From a bacterium (lineage in GTDB: Bacteria > UBP15 > UBA6099 > JAJRTR01), in NCBI GenBank assembly GCA_024278215.1, contig JAJRTR010000138.1, forward strand, positions 1-64,000: a stretch of DNA of 64,000 nucleotides. The letters run 5' to 3'. Made by a program: the position numbers and the translations under genes. Under the pieces are notes generated by a model. That model was given only the letters and a program-made list of their open reading frames with translations. It ran no database searches and was not told where the DNA came from. Below are positions 10,556 through 21,996 of this stretch, in pieces. Within the stretch, counting starts at the first letter, position 1. Each line of letters opens with the position of its first letter.

Positions 10556-10656
10556 AAGTAAAAAACCCCGAACTCCGGGGTCCTGTTCGGTTCCGGCTGT
10601 GCCGGGTTAGGAATAACCCGGGATATTTGTCTGATGCAAAACGGTCTGCCCGCCGG

Positions 10657-12900
10657 TTATCTTTTCAGCTTGACTCTCTTGCGCCGCTGTCGGCTTCCGT
10701 ATCCGTATCCTCCGTAGTAGTAATAATAGTAATAATCGGGACTGGAAGCTTCTATATTGTTCAGCGCGACACCGATGATGGGTGTCTTTGTGCTTTCGAT
10801 CATGTATTTAACCTGGAGCGCTTCGTCCCTGTTGATACGACCGGAGTTGATGACGAAAAGGACCCCGTCGAGAATTTGCGAAAGGACAACAGCGTCGATA
10901 ACGTGGATAGACGGCGGGCTGTCGAACATGATGATGTCCGCCTTTTTCTCGATGCATCTGAGGAATGCGAGCATTCTTTCGGATCGCAGAAGCTCGATCG
11001 AGTTTGCCGGAAGCGGCCCTGAAGGAATGATGCTGAGCCCCTTTATCGTCGATGGCTGGATAAGCCTGTCGACGACAACTTCCATGAAAGATTCTTTCGG
11101 CAGCCGACCACTCACCGAAAGGTCCGATACGGCAATTTCCGCTTCGAGCTCGCCTGTGAGGATCGAGCTGATGCCGAGAGAATTGTCGACACCGAACATG
11201 CGGTGGAGCATGGGCCTGCGAAGGTCGGTATCTATTATGAGAACTTTCGTGCCTTCCTGCGCCATCGAAATAGCGAGATTGGCCAGGGTAGTGGATTTGC
11301 CTTCGTCGGATTTCGAACTTGTAACCAGGAGCGTTTTAATAGGCGGGTCGAGACAGAACAGTTGCGTGAAGAAACTCAAACGCCTGTATGCTTCCGCTAT
11401 AGGAGATTTCAATGGAACGTCGGTAATCAACTTGTTGATCGTCTCCGCACTGTATGGGATGGAGCCGAGTACCGGCAGGTTAAGATAGTTCTTGACATCG
11501 TCGCTGGAGTGTATCGTTTCTTCCATCTCTTCGAGGAGGAACGCAAGCCCCAGGCCGAGAAGAAGACCGAGTGCCACGGCAATAATGATGTTCTTTTTCC
11601 TGTTGGGCTTAAATGGATTCTGAGGCACGATTGCTTTCTCGAAGATTTTCACTTTTACATCTCGTTGCACCTTTTCGATCATCGCCTGCTGATGCTGCTG
11701 ATAGAGCATGAGGAAAAGCTCTTCCGCGACCTCTTTTTCCCTGAGCAGCCTGTTGTATTCGTATTGCAACTCCGGGTACTTCAGCTGTTCCTGCTTAAGC
11801 CTGTCAATGATATTCGCCAACTGGGTTATTTTTGATTTGTCGAGGACGATCTGGACATTCATCTCGACAATGGTATCGCGTTCCTTGAGATATCCGTCCT
11901 GGTTGACAAGTTTGTTATTTATCACATCGCTGATTTCCTGCTCGCTTTGTTTTCGCAGTTCCTTGAGTTGCTGGTCGATCTGTCTGACCAGTGGATGTCT
12001 GGCCTTATATTTTTCCATCAGTGAAGCGCGTTTCACCTCGAGGTCGATGATGCTGGTCTCCATGTATTCAACTTTATTGTGAGTGTTTCTGTTGAGAAGC
12101 TGGGGGTCTTGCGCAAGTTTGATGGTCTGGTCCCGGAATGTGTTCTGGAGGTTGTCGAGCTTGATTTCAAGCTGTTTCAGGTCAATGCCCAGCTGCATTT
12201 TTTCGAGTTCGAGCGATGAGATTCGATCATTCCTGCTGATAACTTCCTGGTCGAGCAACACAATGCCGTGCTGTGTGTTGAATTCGAAGATGGCCTTTTC
12301 CTTTGAAGAGAGTACCCTCTCGGCGTTGTCCATCTGTTCTTTGATGTATTGCAGCGTGTCTTCCGCGGATTTCTCCATCAACTCGCGGCTGATCTCTTCG
12401 AAAGCTTCCGCATACTTATTGGCGACATCCGCGCATTCCCGGTTGTTGGAACCCTGCATTATGACTTCGATGATACCTGTGTCTTCATCGCTTCTTGCGA
12501 TAATCTGATCGAGCAGTTTCACACCCGCTTTCTCAGGTTCTTTGCGACCGAGTTTTATCGCCGCTCTCTCTGCGACCGGGATGCTCTTGAGCAGCCGGCG
12601 CTGGGTTTCAACTCCCAGCGGAGTGGATGAGCGCCGGGCTCCCTCGGTCAGCATAATCACAGTGGACGGTTGTTCGACAAGAATACGTGCCCTGGCCGAG
12701 TAAACCGGCTTTAAAATGATGAAATTTATCACTGCACTGGCCACTGCTGCTATCAGAACACAGAGCAGAATGACAAATTTCCGCTTCCAGATTATTGTTA
12801 TATAATCTCTGATTTCCAAGAATATCCACCGCCAGACACTCGACCCGGTTTGTGACTGCTGCACATCCGGGGAGTCAGGATAAACACTTGACCCATGCAC
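10657..12900 (-). CDS. Wzz-domain polysaccharide tyrosine autokinase (BY-kinase)
   Basis: N-terminal Wzz/coiled-coil region, Walker A TSSKSDEGKSTTLANLA, Walker A' VLIIDTDLRRPMLH, C-terminal tyrosine cluster DYYYYYYYGGYGYG. Confidence 0.95.
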   Translation of the reverse strand: MHGSSVYPDSPDVQQSQTGSSVWRWIFLEIRDYITIIWKRKFVILLCVLIAAVASAVINFIILKPVYSARARILVEQPSTVIMLTEGARRSSTPLGVETQRRLLKSIPVAERAAIKLGRKEPEKAGVKLLDQIIARSDEDTGIIEVIMQGSNNRECADVANKYAEAFEEISRELMEKSAEDTLQYIKEQMDNAERVLSSKEKAIFEFNTQHGIVLLDQEVISRNDRISSLELEKMQLGIDLKQLEIKLDNLQNTFRDQTIKLAQDPQLLNRNTHNKVEYMETSIIDLEVKRASLMEKYKARHPLVRQIDQQLKELRKQSEQEISDVINNKLVNQDGYLKERDTIVEMNVQIVLDKSKITQLANIIDRLKQEQLKYPELQYEYNRLLREKEVAEELFLMLYQQHQQAMIEKVQRDVKVKIFEKAIVPQNPFKPNRKKNIIIAVALGLLLGLGLAFLLEEMEETIHSSDDVKNYLNLPVLGSIPYSAETINKLITDVPLKSPIAEAYRRLSFFTQLFCLDPPIKTLLVTSSKSDEGKSTTLANLAISMAQEGTKVLIIDTDLRRPMLHRMFGVDNSLGISSILTGELEAEIAVSDLSVSGRLPKESFMEVVVDRLIQPSTIKGLSIIPSGPLPANSIELLRSERMLAFLRCIEKKADIIMFDSPPSIHVIDAVVLSQILDGVLFVINSGRINRDEALQVKYMIESTKTPIIGVALNNIEASSPDYYYYYYYGGYGYGSRQRRKRVKLKR

Positions 12901-13534
12901 GTGAGCCGCCGTCTATACTTCGGCCCGCTTTTGCTCTTTCGCGCCGGATTCAGACTGTTATGTTCCTGCTGCTCAGGAACCCATGTGTTTTCTTTTCGGG
13001 CTTGTCGATTTCGTCCGACGCGCCCATTTCTATATGTGTTATTTTCTTGTGCTTTTATAATATTCCCGAACTCGTGCTTTTTCGATATTTATGTGTAAAT
13101 TTCGGGGTCATGACTGGAATTTACACTTTCACCGCCTTACCTTTCCACCGGGAATTAACTCCCGACCGCGAAAACGACAATACATTGTCGCACTCCAGAT
13201 TCAAGTCGATTATTATTAAATAAGCAGTATTTCATCTTAACCGCAAAAACTCCCCCGGATGACTTCAGTCCGGGGTAGAAGCGCGTCACATCTGTAAATG
13301 CGCAATATGCGTGTAGACAAGGGCGCGGTCACCGTCCCGCGCCTGAGCATATTCCTCGCAAAAACGGTTTTTACAGGCGCAAGTTGAGGAGGGCTGCGGT
13401 GACCCCAACCTGCAATTTATCGTTTTTACACTGACCTTTCTTATGTCTTTTCTTTGTTGACACACGACAGTAGTTTGTTTTCAGAGAGACCGCCTGCAAC
13501 TCTCCGATTCCCGCCGGTCATGATTGTTTCTCAT

Positions 13535-14488
13535 TTATAATTCAAGCTTTTTAAAACTGGTAAGCGCTACGAATTCGCCGGCCCTGTTCGCGAGTTCATC
13601 GAGTGTCAGCTTGCCGTAGCGATCGACACTGAAGTCCTCGCAACAATATGAAGCTGTCGTCGTCCCTGCCACAACAGCCTGTCGCAGAGTTTCGTCGTCG
13701 GTGCGGCCCGTTTTCGCCAGATAGCCGATAAAACCACCTGCGAATGAGTCGCCCGCACCCGTCGGGTCGCATACATGCTCCAGCGGATAGCCCGGGAACA
13801 TGAAGACCGACTCCTCTGTGACCATCATCACACCGTGTTCGCCTTTTTTTATCAGAACCAGCTTCGGATTTCCCTCGAGAACCATGCGCGCGGCTTTCAG
13901 CAAGTTGGGAGTGCCGCACAACATTCGCGCTTCCTCGTCGTTGAGCAGAACCGCGTCGACTCGCTCCAGCACTCTGTCCAGCGCGGCGCGATTTCCATCT
14001 ATCCAGAAATTCATCGTGTCGATTATTGAAAACTCCACATCATCGCACTGGTCCAGAACAGACAACTGGAGTTCGGGATCAATATTCGCAAGGAATACAA
14101 AACGCGAGTCCCTGTAGCTTTCAGGCAGGACGGGCTCGAATGTTTCCAGCACATTCAGTTCGGTGGCCAGTGTCGTCCTTATATTTATATCTTCTTCGTA
14201 TCTCCCGGCCCAGAAAAATGATTTGCCGGAAACTCGCTGCACGCCTTCTATGTCGACACCACGCCCGACGAGCAGATCGAGATACTGTGCGGGAAAATCC
14301 TCGCCGACTACCCCCACCAGCCGCGGCGTACTGAAAAAACTCGCCGCAAAACCTGCATAGGTACCGGAACCGCCAAGCACACGCTCGGCTTTTCCCCACG
14401 GCGTTTCTACTGTGTCGAATGCTACGGTGCCGACTATCAACAAACTCATATCAAAAAGGATCGTCCAACTTCTTCCCGGTTCACTCAT
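13535..14488 (-). CDS. PfkB family carbohydrate kinase
   Basis: LGGSGTYAGFAASFF and the C-terminal DPTGAGDSFAGGFIGYL signature. Confidence 0.92.
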   Translation of the reverse strand: MSEPGRSWTILFDMSLLIVGTVAFDTVETPWGKAERVLGGSGTYAGFAASFFSTPRLVGVVGEDFPAQYLDLLVGRGVDIEGVQRVSGKSFFWAGRYEEDINIRTTLATELNVLETFEPVLPESYRDSRFVFLANIDPELQLSVLDQCDDVEFSIIDTMNFWIDGNRAALDRVLERVDAVLLNDEEARMLCGTPNLLKAARMVLEGNPKLVLIKKGEHGVMMVTEESVFMFPGYPLEHVCDPTGAGDSFAGGFIGYLAKTGRTDDETLRQAVVAGTTTASYCCEDFSVDRYGKLTLDELANRAGEFVALTSFKKLEL

Positions 14489-15000
14489 TAACCCCGGCTT
14501 TTAACTTCGGGAGCCTGACCTTAACTTTGTATTTAATATAATAGTAGTGATTATTCTCCAGTAAATATAATTGTTTTTTCTCTTTTTTTCAACAAAATAC
14601 GAAAAATCTTACCCTGCTTATTGTCAAGAGAATCAGGCTGGCCGACATTCGATTTTTCTCTTTGTCAAACTCGGGACAGCAGTTATAATCCGTATTGTTG
14701 AAATATGCTGGACAAAGATTTGTGACTTCTAAATACCTCCGGATCCCTTCGTCATAATAGTATCAATAGCTTTTTAATTATTTTTCCACAATGAGGCAAT
14801 CGGTTCTGCCAGGCCATTTCGCTTATGCTCATCATTCCGGGCTGAGATCAGGAATCCGGCGTTTTCGTTCTGCAGCCGGTTTGTCTGCCGAATTCATCTG
14901 TTCGGAATATCGCCCATGATAAAAACTGTTTTTTGATCGAATTTTTCATCTATAACAACTATAATAGGAGCTTAAAGAATTTTGATCGGAGGGAAAACGA

Positions 15001-15684
15001 ATGAAACTGCACAGGAATCTGGTTGTTGTAGCGCTGGTATGTGTTTTTGCGATTTCCGGTATCGGGTGCTCGAACACAGCGGCGGATCAGGACAAAGGAG
15101 AAAAAGCAAAAACAATGAGTGAAGCAGAGAAAAGTGAGGCGGCAAAGGATGTCGGCGGAAAGATGCTTGCTGTAATCGACACATCCAAAGGAAAAATTAC
15201 TTGCGAACTTTTCCCGGACAAGGCGCCCGAAGGCGTGGCGAATTTCGTGGGACTCGCTGAGGGCACAAAGGAATACAAGGACCCGAAAACCGGCAAGATG
15301 ACAAAAAGCCGTTTTTACGACGGTCTCACTTTCCATCGTGTCATCCCCGGTTTCATGATACAGGGCGGAGACATCAAAGGCGACGGCACGGGCGGTCCCG
15401 GCTACATCTTCGACAACGAAGTGCATAAAGACCTGACGTTCGACCGCCCAGGCAGGCTTGCCTATGCCAACAGGGGGCCGGACACAAACGGCAGCCAGTT
15501 CTTTATCACTCTCGCCCCCACGCCTCACCTCAATATGGGATATACGATCTTCGGGCAGGTTGTCGAAGGACAGGATGTTGTGAAGGCTATCGGCGATGTC
15601 AAGCGTGACCGGCGCGACAAACCGCTCGAACCCGTAACAATCAAGAAAGTTACAATCATTCGCAAAGATGACGGAAAAAAGTAG
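15001..15684 (+). CDS. peptidyl-prolyl cis-trans isomerase, cyclophilin type, lipoprotein
   Basis: Lipobox [28 protein letters not shown] cyclophilin motifs. Confidence 0.95.
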   Translation: MKLHRNLVVVALVCVFAISGIGCSNTAADQDKGEKAKTMSEAEKSEAAKDVGGKMLAVIDTSKGKITCELFPDKAPEGVANFVGLAEGTKEYKDPKTGKMTKSRFYDGLTFHRVIPGFMIQGGDIKGDGTGGPGYIFDNEVHKDLTFDRPGRLAYANRGPDTNGSQFFITLAPTPHLNMGYTIFGQVVEGQDVVKAIGDVKRDRRDKPLEPVTIKKVTIIRKDDGKK

Positions 15685-16016
15685 TTCTGTTTTTCATACC
15701 GACTCGTTCTACTCGGAGTTTGGAATCACGAAAACCCTGTAACGTCATGCGCAGAGGAAAGGGTTTTGTGTATGGCACAACATGGTTTTATATCTATGCG
15801 TTTCCACCGTTTCCGGCGGGAACACTATAGGCTGAGCGCGCTGCGTACGGGGTTACATTTATTTGCGCCGATTCTGAAAATCGGCGCAGAAAAACCCAAA
15901 AACGCAAACCGGGCACATCCGTATCGTTCGTTTTTTTTCATTGTTCCTGCGCACGTTTTTCTTCACCGCACAACCGGCTTCCTGACGGCGGCCGGTAAAA
16001 GCCGAGGGGTCTGCTA

Positions 16017-18620
16017 ATGAAGCTTCGAGATAAAGTTTTCTTCAGTTCCATAATATCACCTGTTGTGTTTCTCTGCCTGATGATCGTCGTGCTGGGGATA
16101 TACCAGTGGATGAATATCCGGACGATCAGGGAATCGAACAGGCGCCGTACGGAAGTTGTCAGGGCGATATACCGTGACATGCGTGTCAGGGCCGGGTCAT
16201 ATGCGGCGCTTGTGGCGGAAAACAAGGAAGTGCAGCAGGGTGTGGACAAGGACAGGCGGCGGATCGTCATGCGCGCGCTCGATCCGTACATGGAGAATAT
16301 CGATGTCGACATCCTTACTGTCTACGACCGCTATGGAACCGTCGTCGGCAAAGGGCATGACTACAACAGCTACGGACAGGACATGTCTTCAAGCGAATGG
16401 CTGAAGACGACACTTGCCGGCAAGCGATTCGACGGCATCACAAAGGTGGAAAACAACCTGGCACTGATATATTCGAGTCCGGTGATGATGGGCCGCACTG
16501 TTTCCGGGGCGGTTTCTGTCGGATACTTCATCAACGATGCGTTCGCGCGCAGGCTTTCCTCACTTGTGGGCACAGAAGTATTTCTCACCCACGACGGTGA
16601 AATCGTCGCCTCTTCTATGGATGAGAACAAGTTCAGGGATTTCAAGAAATCTACGGTGCGGCTCGAAAAGCTCAACCCGTCCACCAGAAAACTGTCGCTC
16701 GATGGAAAGAGTTACGATGTTTCATTTCTTGAAATACAGAATGATGCAAACAGCAGGACGGGGCTCTACCTTGTAAAAGACAACACGGAATTGCGAAGGA
16801 CGCTTCTTATCGTTATCGTCCTGTGTTTCGGCGCAATCGGGATCATATTCCTGATACTCTGGAAGAAGGCGAGGAAATTCGCTGTCGAGCTCACGCAGCC
16901 TATCGAAAGGATCGAGAAGCAGGCGGCGAAAGTGGCACACGGTGATCTGGATGTATCGCCTCTGGAGATTACTACGCAGGATGAGATCGGCAACCTGACA
17001 GGGTCTTTCAACACGATGGTGTCGAACCTTCGCGAGATGGTCGATAAGGACAAGCGCCGGCGCGATTATCTCGTGGGCCGTGTCGACGAACTCCTGCAAT
17101 TCATTGAAGCCGCTTCCGGCGGCGATCTCGAAGTAAGAATGGAAGTCAAGGGCGACGACGCTTTCGACCAGATCGCGAAAGCTCTCAACAGTATGGTTGA
17201 AGACTTGCAGACGATGATAGACCGCGACCATTCGCAGCGTGAATATCTCGAGCACAAAATCAGCGAACTGCTTGTTATTATCAATGCCGCCGCTTGCGGT
17301 GATTTCTCTTTGAGATATGAAGGTTCGGACACAGATGAAATAGGCCGGCTCGGCATGGCGCTGACAACGATGATTTCAGAATTGCGCGACATGATCGAAG
17401 ACAATAATTCGCGGCGCGAGTATATGGAGGTCCAGGTATCCCGGTTGCTCGATGTAATCGAGTGCGCTGCACGCGGCGACTTCAGCCGGGAATTCAAAGG
17501 CGGGCGCGACGACGAGATCGGGCGGCTCGGCATGGCGCTCAACCGGATGACGGCCGATCTCAGGGTAAAGATCGAGCAGATAGAATCGCTGAAAGCACAG
17601 GACCGTCGGCAGAAGGAAAAACTCGAGGCCCAGATACGCGACATACAGGGAATCGTAGCGCGTGCGGCCGAGGGCGACATCACCGTCAGGCTTCATATAG
17701 ACAACGACAACGAACTTATCACCGGCCTGAAGAAAAACATCAACCTTATGTTCCAGGGCCTCAGGGATATTGTCGCGAAAGTCCGCGAGAGCGCGGATGC
17801 TGTCGAGAGCACAAGCCATGAGATCAGGGAAATAACTTTCCAACTCCAAGAAGGCGCTGAAAAGCAAATGCTTTCCATTGAAGAAACCTCTGCATTTGTC
17901 GGCTCGATGGCGGACTCGATGGAGATGGTCACGCAGCACTCCGAAGATGTTCTGCGCCTGTCGCTCGAGTCCAACGAAGGCGTTGTGGAGGGCGGCAAAA
18001 CAATAAAGACCACCGTCGGCGGCATCAACCAGGTCGGTGCCGCGATGTCCGACATCGAAATCGTCATGGGAGACCTCGAAAGCAGCGCCGAGGAGATCGA
18101 CGGTATCGTGAAAGTCATCGACGAAATCTCGGACCAGACAAATCTGCTCGCGCTCAACGCCGCCATCGAAGCCGCGCGCGCCGGCGAATATGGACGCGGA
18201 TTCTCTGTGGTCGCCCAGGAAATCAGCTCGCTCGCTCATAAAAGCGTCGAGTCGACACGCGAAATCACCCTCATCGTTCGCCGCATCCAGGAGAGGGTGA
18301 AGAAAGCGACGATCAACACGGCCCGCGGCCGCGAACGCGCCGCAGAAGGCATCGAGCTTGCAGACCGCGCCGGTAAGGCCCTCGACGACATCGTCGGCTC
18401 TATCGATAATGTCACAAATCTCGTTCGCGAAACCGCGGACTCTATCAACAAACGGCGCGGCGAAACGAATCAGATACGCAGCTCGATGAAGGAAATGCGC
18501 GTCATCTCCGAGGAGTCCGCCGCGCTTGCATCGAAAACCTCGGATGCCGTTGAAAACCTCACACGCCTGTCCCGGGAACTCGAAGAGCTCGTGGACAGAA
18601 TACGTATCGGCACAGAGTGA
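16017..18620 (+). CDS. methyl-accepting chemotaxis protein with periplasmic sensor and several tandem HAMP-like domains
   Basis: Two TM segments, repeated HAMP-like units, then the signalling hairpin [35 protein letters not shown]. Confidence 0.95.
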   Translation: MKLRDKVFFSSIISPVVFLCLMIVVLGIYQWMNIRTIRESNRRRTEVVRAIYRDMRVRAGSYAALVAENKEVQQGVDKDRRRIVMRALDPYMENIDVDILTVYDRYGTVVGKGHDYNSYGQDMSSSEWLKTTLAGKRFDGITKVENNLALIYSSPVMMGRTVSGAVSVGYFINDAFARRLSSLVGTEVFLTHDGEIVASSMDENKFRDFKKSTVRLEKLNPSTRKLSLDGKSYDVSFLEIQNDANSRTGLYLVKDNTELRRTLLIVIVLCFGAIGIIFLILWKKARKFAVELTQPIERIEKQAAKVAHGDLDVSPLEITTQDEIGNLTGSFNTMVSNLREMVDKDKRRRDYLVGRVDELLQFIEAASGGDLEVRMEVKGDDAFDQIAKALNSMVEDLQTMIDRDHSQREYLEHKISELLVIINAAACGDFSLRYEGSDTDEIGRLGMALTTMISELRDMIEDNNSRREYMEVQVSRLLDVIECAARGDFSREFKGGRDDEIGRLGMALNRMTADLRVKIEQIESLKAQDRRQKEKLEAQIRDIQGIVARAAEGDITVRLHIDNDNELITGLKKNINLMFQGLRDIVAKVRESADAVESTSHEIREITFQLQEGAEKQMLSIEETSAFVGSMADSMEMVTQHSEDVLRLSLESNEGVVEGGKTIKTTVGGINQVGAAMSDIEIVMGDLESSAEEIDGIVKVIDEISDQTNLLALNAAIEAARAGEYGRGFSVVAQEISSLAHKSVESTREITLIVRRIQERVKKATINTARGRERAAEGIELADRAGKALDDIVGSIDNVTNLVRETADSINKRRGETNQIRSSMKEMRVISEESAALASKTSDAVENLTRLSRELEELVDRIRIGTE

Positions 18621-18679
18621 TGACGCGCCGTCCGGAGTTGGGCGTTTACCTCGTTCCCAGTGCATCCCCGGAACACCGC

Positions 18680-18741
18680 AACGGACGTAGAATAGGCGTT
18701 ATCCCGATTTTTCGGATTTCTTTGTGAGAAATCCGGGTTAA
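18680..18741. repeat. Partial copy of family B dispersed element (right end)
   Basis: CGGATTTCTTTGTGAGAAATCCGGGTTAA matches the terminus of the 54792-54997 element. Confidence 0.7.
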
Positions 18742-18794
18742 AGTTTTCAGCGAAACAGGGGTCTGAAGATACTCAGTGACAGAATGGAGGCAGT

Positions 18795-19973
18795 ATGAAA
18801 ACAGGAAATATTATTCTCGTCGTTTTGACATCTATATTATTGCCGCTATCGCTTATGCAATTGCCGGCACATGCGGAAGCCGACAGCTACACGCCGCAGG
18901 TGAGCCTGCCGGTCGACGAACTGCCTCACGCGGGGCAACAGGCGGAGTGGTGGTATTACAGCGGCCACCTCGAAGATGAAGACGGTCACGGATACGGCGT
19001 GATGGCAAGTTTTTTCATCGCCCGCATGGGGAACCTTCCCGCCACGCATTTCGTGATATATGCGCTTACCGAAAAGGACTCGAAAACCTTCCACAGCGAA
19101 TCTCTTATACAGCGCGGGATGATCGACATGATGAAGATGGTAGTCCAGAACCCGCCCGCGGCTATAAAAGATGTTGTCGACCCATCACTCGCGGACATCG
19201 ACGAGATCAAAAAATATCACAGGATCATGAAAGAAAAACCCAGGGTGAAGAAAGACGTCCTCGCGATAAAATATGGCGATAATTATTTCAGGAAAACTAA
19301 AGAATCATCTGCCGACACGAAAACGTGGGAGTATCGCACAAAACTCGTGGGCGACGGTTTCACGGTCGAACTGAAAATGGTGCCGACACGAAACCCGATG
19401 TATGTGGGCGGCGACGGCAACGTCGGCATGGCCGCGGGCGAGGATATGTACTACTACTCGATCACGCGGCTCGCAACCAGCGGTAAAATCACTGTCGGCG
19501 GCACGGAACACACAGTGAAGGGCACTATGTGGTACGATCACCAGTTCGGCTCGATGGGCGGCCCCGAAAAACCTGTGGGTTGGGACTGGTTCTGTCTCCA
19601 ACTCGACAACGGCACAGACTTGAACCTGTCGGCGATACGCGACCTGACGGCGAACGGCAGGCGGTTCAACCGGCTGGGAACTATTCAGTACGATGATGGC
19701 CGGACCTCCGTTGTGCATGACCTGACGATAGAAACACTTGACCGTTGGACAAGCCCGGAAACCGGGGTAACTTACCCTGTAGGATGGAGAGTCGCATTGC
19801 CTTCATTAAAAGCCGTATTCACCGTGATCCCCGACATGAACGCGCAGGAGATGCACACTTACGGCCCATTCAAATCTATATGGGAAGGCTCATGCACTGT
19901 CGAAGGTGAAATGGATGGCCGGCCCGTCTCCGGAAATGGATACACGGAACTCACCGGCTATTCAGTACCATAG
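18795..19973 (+). CDS. lipocalin-like AttH/CrtC-family secreted protein
   Basis: Signal peptide; LPHAGQQAEWWYYSGHLEDEDGHGYGVMASFF and GTMWYDHQFG...GWDWFCLQLDNG motifs. Confidence 0.85.
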   Translation: MKTGNIILVVLTSILLPLSLMQLPAHAEADSYTPQVSLPVDELPHAGQQAEWWYYSGHLEDEDGHGYGVMASFFIARMGNLPATHFVIYALTEKDSKTFHSESLIQRGMIDMMKMVVQNPPAAIKDVVDPSLADIDEIKKYHRIMKEKPRVKKDVLAIKYGDNYFRKTKESSADTKTWEYRTKLVGDGFTVELKMVPTRNPMYVGGDGNVGMAAGEDMYYYSITRLATSGKITVGGTEHTVKGTMWYDHQFGSMGGPEKPVGWDWFCLQLDNGTDLNLSAIRDLTANGRRFNRLGTIQYDDGRTSVVHDLTIETLDRWTSPETGVTYPVGWRVALPSLKAVFTVIPDMNAQEMHTYGPFKSIWEGSCTVEGEMDGRPVSGNGYTELTGYSVP

Positions 19974-20080
19974 AGCCGGCTGCCGGAAACCGGAAGCGCC
20001 TGCTTTCGCCGTAAGGTTTTTTCGACAACATCCTGTCGCATACGGCGAAATAAGGGCCTGATGTTTTTCGGATGTGATCG

Positions 20081-20875
20081 TCAGCCTTTTCCGGGCCGCG
20101 CCGCAATGAAAAGGTTCGATCTGAACGAAGGCATCAGCGCTGTCACCGCATAATATAAACGCCTCATGAGATTTCCGGCGGTGCCCCGGTTCTCGCCGGC
20201 GAAATTATAAAACCCTTTTTCAACAACGTCTAATCCGGCCATTCCTGCAAGCTGCTCCATGTCGGACATCGTGTATTCCCTGTTGTGGCATTTATACGGC
20301 GCGACATTAACAAGCACTTCGACAGGTGTATAGATGTTGCGGCCCGACATGAAACGTATCCGGTTTGACAGTGATGCTACATTAGGCGTGGTTAGAAATA
20401 TCAAGCCTGTCGGTTTCAGTACTCTCCTGATCTCCTTAAGGCACGGCAGTGGAGAACCCAGCAGATGCTCGATTGTTTCATTCATCATAACCGCATCGAA
20501 ACTATTGTCGCTGAACGGCAACGGCTCGTTGACAATGTCCGACTTCACAACAGGTATTCTCATGTCAGAAAACAGGTTTGTGTCTTCAGCACCCGTTGCT
20601 ACGGGAAAACGCATGTCAGGATAAAGATCGACCCCGACAGCTTCGCAGCCACAACGCCGCATAAGTTCAGTGAACAGGCCCGGCGAGGCGCCGGCATCAA
20701 GTATCCTGCCTCCATCGGGGACGCAGTCTGCAATTTTCTCGAGCAGAAAAACATATCTGTTCTTCATCTCGCGCAGGTATGCTTCGTGCTCCGTTCCAAG
20801 CACCTGCACAAGCAGTTCATCCAGTAACTTTTTCTTATCGAGTGATGATTTCATAAGTATATTAGATTCTATCAT
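20081..20875 (-). CDS. class I SAM-dependent methyltransferase
   Basis: GGRILDAGASPGLFTELMRR; PFSDNSFDAVMMNETIEHL. Confidence 0.88.
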   Translation of the reverse strand: MIESNILMKSSLDKKKLLDELLVQVLGTEHEAYLREMKNRYVFLLEKIADCVPDGGRILDAGASPGLFTELMRRCGCEAVGVDLYPDMRFPVATGAEDTNLFSDMRIPVVKSDIVNEPLPFSDNSFDAVMMNETIEHLLGSPLPCLKEIRRVLKPTGLIFLTTPNVASLSNRIRFMSGRNIYTPVEVLVNVAPYKCHNREYTMSDMEQLAGMAGLDVVEKGFYNFAGENRGTAGNLMRRLYYAVTALMPSFRSNLFIAARPGKG

Positions 20876-20987
20876 AGTACATCCGGAGAAGAAACATCTC
20901 GAAATGTCGGATGCAAAAACGGTCGGAGTATTCCGGTTTTATTCGTGCTATAATGAAGCGTGAAACGAACTGTACTGTGGAGAAACT

Positions 20988-21971
20988 ATGGACAATATAA
21001 GAGATGCTTATATATCAGGTGTGGGATCATATTTGCCGAAACGTATTCTCGGAAACACTGAGCTGGAAAACAGGCTGGGACTCGAAACGGGCTGGATCGA
21101 AAAGAAGACAGGTGTAAAAAGAAGGCACATCGCCGACGAGGGCGAGTGTGTATCCGACATGGCCGCCGCAGCGGGACGCGCCGCGATCGAGGATGCCGGT
21201 CTTACTCCTGATGATCTTGATATGATCATCGTTTCATCGTCAATGGGCGATATGTTTTTTCCGTCTACCGCATGTCTTGTCCAGAGCAAACTCGGCGCGA
21301 AATGCCCGGCTTTCGATGTCAACAACGCATGTTCCGGCTTCATTTACGGGCTTGCAGTGGCCGAATCGTTCACGGCCCGCGGCACGTGCGGCAATATACT
21401 TGTGGCGGCGGCTGAAACTATGTCGCGGATGATCGACTGGAACGACTACCGAACAAGTATTCTGTTCGGCGACGGCGCGGGCGCATGTATAGTATCGTCG
21501 AGCGGCCGCCGGCGGCTTGCCGGGTTTCATCTTGGAGCGGACGGTTCAGGCGCTGAGGTCCTTAAGCTGCCCGGCGGCGGGTCGCGCAGACCTGCGTCCG
21601 GGAATATGCTGAAGGACGGAGAGAATACTGTATACATGGAAGGCGGCGCGGTTTTCAGGTTCGCTATGAAGATAATCGCTGATTGTGTCCGCGAAGTAAC
21701 AGCGGGCGCGGGGGTCGAGACTTCCGCATTATCCATGATCGTTCCACACCAGTCGAACATTGCAATAATACGGGAAGCGGCAAAGATTCTCGATGTGCCG
21801 CTGGAAATGTTTCACATGAATTTAAGTGAAGTCGGGAACACTGCGTCTGCGTCTGTGCCCATTGCGCTCGATGATGCGAAAAAGAAAAATATAGTTCAAG
21901 ATAACAGCAGGATAGTTCTCGTGTCTTATGGGGCCGGTCTCGCGTATGCGGCGGCATTGGTCGAGTGGTAA
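20988..21971 (+). CDS. 3-oxoacyl-ACP synthase III family protein (FabH-like)
   Basis: AFDVNNACSGFIYGL catalytic Cys; VPHQSNIAIIREAA; EVGNTASASVPIAL. Confidence 0.92.
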   Translation: MDNIRDAYISGVGSYLPKRILGNTELENRLGLETGWIEKKTGVKRRHIADEGECVSDMAAAAGRAAIEDAGLTPDDLDMIIVSSSMGDMFFPSTACLVQSKLGAKCPAFDVNNACSGFIYGLAVAESFTARGTCGNILVAAAETMSRMIDWNDYRTSILFGDGAGACIVSSSGRRRLAGFHLGADGSGAEVLKLPGGGSRRPASGNMLKDGENTVYMEGGAVFRFAMKIIADCVREVTAGAGVETSALSMIVPHQSNIAIIREAAKILDVPLEMFHMNLSEVGNTASASVPIALDDAKKKNIVQDNSRIVLVSYGAGLAYAAALVEW

Positions 21972-21996
21972 TCAGGAAATTATTTGCGAGCCGAAT

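Noticed and set aside
17376-18665. 429-aa minus-strand ORF opposite the chemoreceptor
   Set aside because: Shadow of the conserved MCP signalling domain.
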